Shown in pieces: positions 1-4,898 of a DNA stretch of 5,940 bases. Origin of the DNA: Chromatiales bacterium (GTDB lineage: Bacteria; Pseudomonadota; Gammaproteobacteria; Chromatiales; Chromatiaceae); the NCBI GenBank assembly GCA_024639625.1, contig JAHEIA010000215.1, forward strand, positions 1 to 5,940. Reading direction: 5' to 3'. The first letter of the stretch is position 1; each line of letters opens with the position of its first letter. The notes under the pieces are model-generated. The model worked only from the letters and a program-made list of their open reading frames with translations, was not told where the DNA came from and made no database searches. Position numbers and translations under genes: made by a program.

Positions 1-76
1 AACCGTCGGTATGCTCCGCGCAGCCCGCTCCACCAGCGACTGCTGAAGTCGATCGCCTTGGAGCCGGCGGCATCCG
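1..76. other. Left edge, no supportable gene
   Basis: The 76 bases past the cfa stop codon are GC-rich and have short open frames on both strands running off the edge. None has a recognisable motif or ribosome binding site, and I see no hairpin with a T run that would terminate cfa. Confidence 0.4.
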
Positions 77-1366
77 TCAATCCCGATACAGGTGCTCCCT
101 GGTCCAGGGGATCTGGTTGCAACCCGAGCGGGTGAACAACACTTGGAACAGCTGCATGGTGCCTATGCGAAACGCGGCGATGGAGCCCGCCAGATACAAA
201 CGCCAGGCGCGAACGAACTCCTGGTCGAACATCTCGTTTACCTGTTCTTCTCGCGCCTTATAGCGCTCCAGCCAGTGCTCCAGGGTGCGCGCATAATGCA
301 GGCGCAGGTTCTCCACATCGAGCACGGAAAACCCGAAGGGTTCGAAGATCAGGCTCATCTCGCTCAGGCTGGGCGGGTGCGCCCCCGGGAAGATGCGCCG
401 GCCGATCCAGCTGTTGAGGGTCCCCGGATGGTCACGGCCGATGGAGTGTATCAACCCGCGGCCATTCTCGGTCAGGCTACGCTGGACCACTTCTCCCAGC
501 TCATGGTAATGCTTGGTACCCACGTGCTCCAGCATGCCTACCGAAACGAAGGCGTCAAATTCTCCGCGGATCTCCCGGTAATCCCCTTCGACGAACTCTA
601 CCTGGGAGGCCAAGCCTTCGCTCCGCGCGCGCTCCCGGGCGTACGCGAGCTGCTCACGTGAGATGTTGAACGCTAGCACCTTGACCCCATAGTGCCGGGC
701 CAGGTGCAAAGCGAGCGCGCCCCAGCCACAACCGGCCTCCACCACCCTTTCCCCCGGCTGCAGCCAGAGCTTCCTCGCCACGTGATCCATCTTGGCGGTT
801 TGCGCTTGCTCGAGACTGACGTCCGGCCGTGGAAAATAGGCGCACGTATAGACCATCTGGCGATCCAGCCAGAGCCGGTAGAAGTCGTTACCGATATCGT
901 AGTGGTGATGGATGTTGTCGCGCGCGCGGCTCACCGTGTTGCGGCGCGAACGATAGATACGGTTCGCGATCCGATTCGGGATGCCGGACGCCGAACAGCG
1001 CTTCAGAGACTGGTAGACGAGTTCAAGGAAGCGCAACAGGTCACCGACCACCTCGATGCGTCCGCTGCTGTACATCTCGCCGAATTGAAACTCCGGGTGG
1101 GCGGCCAACTTGAGCAGTGCCCCACGATCGTGAATCAGCAGGCCCGCCTGTACCGGCACCTGCTCGGGCGCTACTTTGGCTCCATCCCATAGTTCCAGCT
1201 GGATGGGCGGATCGCCCAGGGAACTCAGCATGCGGCGCAGCGTAGACTGATCGAGGGCGCTGGAGCGCTTCGAATCCCGTCTCGTCGGCGTGCCCGAACC
1301 CCGGGTGACCCAACCTGTGCGTGCCGACCGGGGTGCTGCTAATGAACTTTCTTCGGATCGTTCCAT
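77..1366 (-). CDS. cfa: Cyclopropane-fatty-acyl-phospholipid synthase (class I SAM methyltransferase)
   Basis: Transfers a methylene group from S-adenosylmethionine to the cis double bond of unsaturated acyl chains in membrane phospholipids, making cyclopropane fatty acids at the inner membrane surface. The 429-residue product has a lipid-binding N-terminal part (about 45-120), the family motif HYDIGNDFY (155-163), TCAYF (174-178) and the SAM-binding loop EAGCGWG (210-216). By analogy with E. coli Cfa, likely active-site residues are C175, E280 (in MLEHVG), H307 (in LIHSIG) and Y358 (in LHYART). E. coli Cfa is 382 residues; most of the excess is an Arg/Ser-rich N-terminal extension of about 40 residues. 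The ATG at 1366 is preceded by AGGAG with a 7-base spacer, which supports the long start. It lies 72 bases downstream of amrS on the same strand, so cotranscription is possible. Family assignment is secure; the role of the extension is unknown. Confidence 0.96.
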   Translation of the reverse strand: MERSEESSLAAPRSARTGWVTRGSGTPTRRDSKRSSALDQSTLRRMLSSLGDPPIQLELWDGAKVAPEQVPVQAGLLIHDRGALLKLAAHPEFQFGEMYSSGRIEVVGDLLRFLELVYQSLKRCSASGIPNRIANRIYRSRRNTVSRARDNIHHHYDIGNDFYRLWLDRQMVYTCAYFPRPDVSLEQAQTAKMDHVARKLWLQPGERVVEAGCGWGALALHLARHYGVKVLAFNISREQLAYARERARSEGLASQVEFVEGDYREIRGEFDAFVSVGMLEHVGTKHYHELGEVVQRSLTENGRGLIHSIGRDHPGTLNSWIGRRIFPGAHPPSLSEMSLIFEPFGFSVLDVENLRLHYARTLEHWLERYKAREEQVNEMFDQEFVRAWRLYLAGSIAAFRIGTMQLFQVLFTRSGCNQIPWTREHLYRD

Positions 1367-1438
1367 TCCCTAACTCCTGGCTATACCAGCAATCGAAAAA
1401 GTTCTAAAAAAAACCGGTGCGGCACAGAACCTAGGGGC

Positions 1439-2536
1439 TCAGACGGCGAAATCCCGTAGTCTCACCGCTTGCCGCCGGGCACCCCAGGTGCCGGGTACGG
1501 ATTCGAATCTTCCGGCACAGACCGTCCCGCAATCCGGGCACTTGGCGTCGGCGCCGAGGTTCCATTCGGTGAGCACGTACCAATCTCTTCCGATCAGCTT
1601 GCTGCCGCAATGATGGCAATAGGTACTCCCGCCTTCCTCATCATAGACGTTCCCAGTATATGCAAACCGAACGCCGTTCGCTAAGGCGATGCGGCGCGCC
1701 CGAGAGAGCGTCGCCGCGGGTGTAGCTGGCCGATCACGCATCTTCCAATCCGGATGAAAGGCGGTGAAGTGCATGGGTACGTCAGGCCCCAAGGTTTCCA
1801 CCACCCATGCCGTCATCTCCTGAAGCTCCCCCTCCGAGTCGTTTTCGCCGGGGATCAGCAGCGTGGTCAGCTCGATCCAGACGCCGGTCTCGTGTTTGAG
1901 ATAGCGTAGGGTGTCGAGGACCGGCTCCAGGTGACCGCCGGTCAGCTTGTGATAAAAGGCCTCGGTAAAGGCCTTGAGATCGACGTTCGCCGCGTCCATG
2001 TAGCGATAGAATTCGGCCCTTGGCTCGGGGCAGACGTAACCCGCGGTAACCGCGACCGAGAGGATGCCCTGCTCATGGCAGGCCTGCGCGACGTCGATCG
2101 CATACTCGTGGAAGATCACCGGGTCGTTGTAGGTGTAAGCCACGCTGCGGCAGCCCAGGGCCAGGGCCGCCCGGGCAATGGTGCCGGGCGACGCCTCGTC
2201 CGCCAGGGTGTCTGTCTCGCGGGATTTACTGATATCCCAGTTCTGACAGAACTTGCATGCGAGGTTGCACCCGGCGGTGCCAAACGAGAGAATCGGGCTG
2301 CCGGGCAGGAAGTGGTTCAAAGGCTTCTTTTCGATCGGGTCTACGCAGAACCCGCTCGACCGCCCGTAGGTGGTAAGCACGATCTTGCCCCGCTGGTTGG
2401 CGCGCACGAAGCAGAGGCCTCGTTGGCCCTCGCGCAACTTGCAATAGCGCGGACACAGATCGCACTCTACCCTGCCGTCGGGAAGCGACTTCCAATACCG
2501 GGTTGCAGCAATATGGTTACTATCGAAGGTCTCCAT
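1439..2536 (-). CDS. amrS: AmmeMemoRadiSam system radical SAM enzyme AmrS
   Basis: Radical SAM protein of the pyruvate formate-lyase-activating-enzyme-like group, the enzyme component predicted to work with MEMO (AmrB) and AMMECR1 (AmrA) proteins; the natural reaction is not established. The 365-residue product carries the 4Fe-4S cluster motif CNLACKFC (C90, C94, C97), preceded by a family-specific N-terminal cysteine group (C25, C28, C32, C42) and the conserved stretch GRSSGFCVDPIEKKPLNHF (58-76). The SAM barrel continues through TYNDPV (135-140), AANVDLK (182-188) and LLIPGENDS (226-234). A C-terminal zinc-ribbon-like pair, CHHC (307-310) and CPDC (333-336), is followed by a basic tail. I prefer the ATG at 2536 over the GTG immediately before it, because AGGA then lies about 6 bases upstream; the GTG at 2539 would add one residue. 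The usual AMMECR1 and MEMO partners are not in this window. The gene is divergent from the L,D-transpeptidase gene. Confidence 0.93.
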   Translation of the reverse strand: METFDSNHIAATRYWKSLPDGRVECDLCPRYCKLREGQRGLCFVRANQRGKIVLTTYGRSSGFCVDPIEKKPLNHFLPGSPILSFGTAGCNLACKFCQNWDISKSRETDTLADEASPGTIARAALALGCRSVAYTYNDPVIFHEYAIDVAQACHEQGILSVAVTAGYVCPEPRAEFYRYMDAANVDLKAFTEAFYHKLTGGHLEPVLDTLRYLKHETGVWIELTTLLIPGENDSEGELQEMTAWVVETLGPDVPMHFTAFHPDWKMRDRPATPAATLSRARRIALANGVRFAYTGNVYDEEGGSTYCHHCGSKLIGRDWYVLTEWNLGADAKCPDCGTVCAGRFESVPGTWGARRQAVRLRDFAV

Positions 2537-2628
2537 CACGCATCCTACCCCGCTTCCGGCACCCCTGAGCCGGCCACCGCCACACTCCGCAGCGCTATTT
2601 AGAAGTATAGAGAATCTTCGGAGCGTCC

Positions 2629-3201
2629 ATGCGATCGATTCTCATGAATATCCTAGCCATGCTGATCCTGGCAGCCGCTTTTCTGCCACCGGCCTCCGCT
2701 GCCGAGGACGCAGCCACGCCTAAGAGCAGGATCCTGGTGGATACCGCGGCACTTACCCTCACGCTTCTGCAAGGAGATAAAATACAGCTGAACTTCAGCG
2801 AGATCTCCATCGGCCGCTTCGGCGCCACCTCGAATAAGCGCCGAGGCGACAATATGACCCCGCTAGGTGAATTCCGCATCGCCTGGATCAAACCAGACAG
2901 CCGCTTCCACGGCTTCCTCGGGCTCGATTATCCCGATCTTCCGCATGCGGAACGGGCCCTCGCGGCGGGTTTGATCGGTCGCCGCGACTGGCACCGAATC
3001 CGCGACGCACATTCCCGGGGCGAGCTGCCGCCGCAAGACACACCCCTCGGCGGCCAGATCGGCATCCACGGCGTCGGGGCGGGAGACCCCGCGTTCCACG
3101 CGCGCTTCAACTGGACCAATGGTTGCATCGCCCTGACCAACGAGCAGATGGATCAGCTGATCCCCTGGGTGGTCCTCGGCACCCGGGTGCTGATCCGCTG
3201 A
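2629..3201 (+). CDS. Exported L,D-transpeptidase (YkuD/ErfK family)
   Basis: Predicted periplasmic cysteine transpeptidase acting on peptidoglycan, either forming 3-3 cross-links or attaching or releasing proteins. The 190-residue product begins with a signal peptide: basic R2, a hydrophobic core (about 4-19), and a likely cleavage site after ASA (22-24). The YkuD domain occupies about 34-190. It shows the family's TPLGEF (77-82), GIHGVG (145-150, with H147) and WTNGCIAL (162-169), in which C166 is the expected nucleophile. The WTNGC form rather than S-x-GC-R is typical of small single-domain proteobacterial members. No LysM or peptidoglycan-binding domain is present. The ATG at 2629 has GGAG at 2620-2623, 5 bases upstream; an internal ATG at 2644 would shorten the signal peptide and lose its basic residue. 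Promoter signals are weak: a TATAGA at 2606-2611 has no matching -35. Which peptidoglycan reaction it performs cannot be read from the sequence. Confidence 0.92.
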   Translation: MRSILMNILAMLILAAAFLPPASAAEDAATPKSRILVDTAALTLTLLQGDKIQLNFSEISIGRFGATSNKRRGDNMTPLGEFRIAWIKPDSRFHGFLGLDYPDLPHAERALAAGLIGRRDWHRIRDAHSRGELPPQDTPLGGQIGIHGVGAGDPAFHARFNWTNGCIALTNEQMDQLIPWVVLGTRVLIR

Positions 3202-3215
3202 GGCTACGGCTGCCC

Positions 3216-3249
3216 GGAAGGGCTGGCCGGCCTCCGGGTCAGCCCTTCC
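3216..3249 (+). terminator. GC-rich hairpin downstream of the L,D-transpeptidase gene, possible terminator
   Basis: A perfect 10-base inverted repeat, GGAAGGGCTG at 3216-3225 and CAGCCCTTCC at 3240-3249, starts 14 bases after the L,D-transpeptidase stop codon. The loop contains a further CCGG/CCGG pair (3227-3230 with 3234-3237), so the structure can extend inward. No run of T follows, so it is not a classical intrinsic terminator. It may act as a transcript 3' end stabiliser or a weak terminator, and it separates the transpeptidase from tatD. Confidence 0.5.
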
Positions 3250-3369
3250 CATGGCGCAGACAGATGGTGTAGGGGCTTTCCCGCCGAATACCTATGACAA
3301 CGCGGGCAACGCGTTGCAGCTGCCGTGTTTGCGGCAAGAAAACGTACAAAGTTACACTGGACCCAGGCT

Positions 3370-4134
3370 ATGGAACTCATCGACACCCATTGTCATCTCG
3401 ATCTGCCCCAGTTCGATGCGGACCGCAGCGCTGTGCTGGCCCGCTCGCGTCGCAACGGGGTATGCGGGATCGTTGTTCCGGGGATCGCCGCCGGCGGCTG
3501 GCCCGGGTTGCTCGAGCTTTGCGCCGCCCACGCGGACCTCTACCCCGCGTTAGGCATGCACCCCGTCTTCATCGGCCGGCATCGAACGGCCCACTTGACG
3601 CAACTTGAGCAGTTGGCGAAGGATACGAAACCGATCGCCATTGGCGAGATCGGACTCGACTACTACATCCATGACTTAGACAGAACGACCCAGCAGCGCT
3701 GGTTCGAGGCACAATTGGAAGTAGCGCGGCTGCACGCCCTGCCGGTGCTGCTGCACGTACGCAAAGCGCATGATCAGGTGTTGGACACACTGCGCCGCAT
3801 CCGGGTGGTCGGTGGGATCGCGCATGCCTTCAACGGAAGTCTCGAGCAGGCGGGGCGCTATCTGGACCTGGGCTTCAAGCTGGGTTTCGGCGGCATGCTG
3901 ACCTACCAGCGGTCGACCCGGCTGCGCAAACTGGGGCAGGCCCTGCCAATAGACGCCTTGGTGCTGGAAACCGATGCTCCTGACATGACGGTGGCGTCCC
4001 ACCGGGGCGAACGCAACAGCCCGGAATACCTGCCCGAGTGTCTGCGCGCCCTAGCGGCGGCACGCGGCGAGGACCCCGAAGAAGTTGCTGCTCGAACCAC
4101 CTGCAATGCGCACCGAGTGCTCGCCTTGCGCTAG
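3370..4134 (+). CDS. TatD-family metal-dependent hydrolase
   Basis: Cytoplasmic hydrolase of the amidohydrolase-like TIM barrel TatD group; studied members are DNases or 3'-5' exonucleases using two divalent metals. The 254-residue product is normal family length. The metal ligands appear in order: DTHCHLD (H7, H9), GEIGLDYY (E93), LPVLLHVRKAH (H129), GGIAHAFNG (H152) and LETDAP (D202). The C-terminal NSPEYLPECLRALAAARG and the segment ending EVAARTTCNAHRVLAL are also characteristic. I chose the ATG at 3370 because family members begin with M-x-(L/I)-DTHCHLD. An in-frame GTG at 3325 would add 15 residues not expected in the family. The Shine-Dalgarno is poor (GGA at 3359-3361), so translation may be weak. 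The gene stands alone, 168 bases after the L,D-transpeptidase gene, and converges on the lipoprotein gene. It may correspond to TatD or YjjV; the subfamily cannot be separated by eye. Confidence 0.93.
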   Translation: MELIDTHCHLDLPQFDADRSAVLARSRRNGVCGIVVPGIAAGGWPGLLELCAAHADLYPALGMHPVFIGRHRTAHLTQLEQLAKDTKPIAIGEIGLDYYIHDLDRTTQQRWFEAQLEVARLHALPVLLHVRKAHDQVLDTLRRIRVVGGIAHAFNGSLEQAGRYLDLGFKLGFGGMLTYQRSTRLRKLGQALPIDALVLETDAPDMTVASHRGERNSPEYLPECLRALAAARGEDPEEVAARTTCNAHRVLALR

Positions 4135-4178
4135 GACCTGTTCGGGTTCCGGACCGATTCCGCTTGCATCCTGCGCGA

Positions 4179-4688
4179 TCAGGTTCCGCTGGCCTGCGGC
4201 GGCAGCTCAATGCTGCCCGCCGAGGAAAACGGGATCCGGCTCAGAACATCCTCGAGCTGCAGGGCACCTGTTACTCGGTAGTCCAACGTTCGCCTTTCCG
4301 AGCGCAGTTCTTGCAACTGGCGCAGCAGGCCGAACAGGGTACTGATGCCGGTCACTTCCACCACGGTCTCCCCGTAGCCGGGCACCGTCGCCTCGCTCGC
4401 CCCGACGCCATCGATGAACTCCTGGCCGTTGATCTCGATCGCATAGCGGATTCCGGCGATCCGCAACTCGGACGCATTGGGATTTCGAACCCGTAAGCGA
4501 ATCCGGTAACGCTGCTCAAACAGAGTTGCCTCCTGCAGTGCAAAATCGACCAGGGTGACCAGAGGCGTCTCCTTTACACCCAGGGACGCACAACCCGCGG
4601 TAAGCAGCAACAGGAACAGTACCAGCGACGAATGGTGGATCCGCGCCCCCCGAACCGGCTGCCAAGGCCCTATGATTGTTTTTCCCAC
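4179..4688 (-). CDS. LEA type 2 (WHy-like) family lipoprotein
   Basis: Small predicted lipoprotein of 169 residues. A hydrophobic segment (about 21-30) ends in LTAGC, with C33 as the lipidation site; residue +2 is Ala, not Asp, which favours outer-membrane sorting. The mature part fits the LEA14/WHy beta-sandwich fold: alternating hydrophobic strands, the hallmark VRNPN (67-71), the strand RYAIEINGQEF (81-91), and a second half ending near ELPP (161-164). Function of these bacterial lipoproteins is not established; a stress or envelope role is often assumed. The open frame extends upstream to an ATG at 4853, but that would place 55 extra residues before the signal sequence. The GTG at 4688 has AGGAGG (4694-4699) exactly 5 bases away, so I take it as the start. 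The n-region is unusually long (about 20 residues). The gene converges on tatD with a 44-base gap and is divergent from the cytochrome gene. Confidence 0.85.
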   Translation of the reverse strand: MGKTIIGPWQPVRGARIHHSSLVLFLLLLTAGCASLGVKETPLVTLVDFALQEATLFEQRYRIRLRVRNPNASELRIAGIRYAIEINGQEFIDGVGASEATVPGYGETVVEVTGISTLFGLLRQLQELRSERRTLDYRVTGALQLEDVLSRIPFSSAGSIELPPQASGT

Positions 4689-4691
4689 TGC

Positions 4692-4705
4692 GCCCTCCTC
4701 AGGGC
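4692..4705 (-). promoter_or_regulatory. Hairpin covering the lipoprotein ribosome binding site
   Basis: On the minus-strand transcript GCCCT (4705-4701) can pair with AGGGC (4696-4692) around a GAGG loop (4700-4697). This places half of the AGGAGG Shine-Dalgarno (4699-4694) in the stem and half in the loop. The structure is seen directly; any control of translation is inference. Confidence 0.35.
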
Positions 4706-4740
4706 CGTCACCACGAGCTGATGCACCCTCGGATGAGTCG

Positions 4741-4771
4741 AAAAACGGGAGCCAAACCTGGCTGCTGCCCG
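4741..4771 (-). terminator. Terminator-like hairpin in the lipoprotein upstream region
   Basis: Read on the minus strand, CGGG (4771-4768), a 4-base bulge, AGCCA (4763-4759), a GGTT loop, then TGGCTCCCG (4754-4746) forms a 4+5 base-pair stem followed directly by TTTTT (4745-4741). This resembles an intrinsic terminator placed about 50 bases upstream of the lipoprotein start. It could stop antisense transcripts from the right or act as a leader attenuator. The 4-base bulge and short T run make it uncertain. Confidence 0.4.
4752..4761. repeat. Dyad repeat copy 1, CCAAACCTGG
   Basis: First of two identical 10-base copies in the divergent intergenic region. With flanks it forms AGCCA-AACC-TGGCT, a 5-base-pair dyad around an AACC centre, and it is also the core of the terminator-like hairpin at 4741-4771. 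The second copy starts 87 bases downstream. Confidence 0.5.
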
Positions 4772-4838
4772 ACGCCGGGGGCCGCTGCTTGATTCCGCGC
4801 CTCAGGTTGTCTAGCCTGCACCGGCCGGAAGGCATATT

Positions 4839-4848
4839 CCAAACCTGG
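4839..4848. repeat. Dyad repeat copy 2, CCAAACCTGG
   Basis: Second identical copy, 50 bases before the cytochrome start codon. The flanking bases differ from copy 1 but still pair (T4838 with A4849, and T4837 with G4850 as a U-G wobble in RNA), so the dyad is kept while the sequence changes. It could be an operator half of a two-site regulator or a leader RNA hairpin. No protein is recognised for it. Confidence 0.45.
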
Positions 4849-4885
4849 AGCACGGAGGCCCCTGAAACGAAGAAACGATCAAGTT

Positions 4886-4891
4886 AAGGAG
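4886..4891 (+). promoter_or_regulatory. Strong Shine-Dalgarno of the cytochrome gene
   Basis: AAGGAG lies 7 bases upstream of the ATG at 4899, in an A-rich unstructured-looking stretch (4866-4898) that contrasts with the GC-rich surroundings. It fixes the start of the cytochrome-DUF302 gene and suggests efficient translation. Confidence 0.75.
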
Positions 4892-4898
4892 ATAGTAA

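Noticed and set aside
692..1192. Plus-strand open frame of 166 codons opposite cfa
   Set aside because: It lies wholly inside the well-supported cfa gene on the other strand, has no family resemblance, and is typical of antisense open frames in GC-rich DNA.
1380..1388. Extended -10-like TGGTATAGC upstream of cfa on the minus strand
   Set aside because: Transcription from it would begin within or after the Shine-Dalgarno (1378-1374), and there is no -35 match at the right distance.
1931..2602. Plus-strand open frame of 223 codons opposite amrS
   Set aside because: It is antisense to conserved AmrS motifs including the cluster-binding cysteines, and its translation shows no domain or signal.
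2606..2611. TATAGA as -10 of the L,D-transpeptidase promoter
   Set aside because: It matches only 4 of 6 consensus positions and the bases 17 upstream (CACTCC) do not resemble a -35.
3294..3608. Plus-strand frame with a Cys-rich start (CSCRVCGKK) overlapping the tatD start
   Set aside because: The cysteines are few and lead into a low-complexity Arg/Pro-rich translation of the tatD gene in another frame.
4142..4158. Small TCGG/CCGA hairpin between tatD and the lipoprotein gene as a bidirectional terminator
   Set aside because: Only four base pairs and no T run on either strand.
4789..4817. TTGATT, 17 bases, TAGCCT as a cytochrome promoter
   Set aside because: The -10 half matches only 3 of 6 positions, too weak to call in a GC-rich region.
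4689..4853. Upstream extension of the lipoprotein reading frame to an ATG at 4853
   Set aside because: It would put 55 residues before the signal sequence, and the GTG at 4688 has a near-perfect Shine-Dalgarno at ideal spacing.
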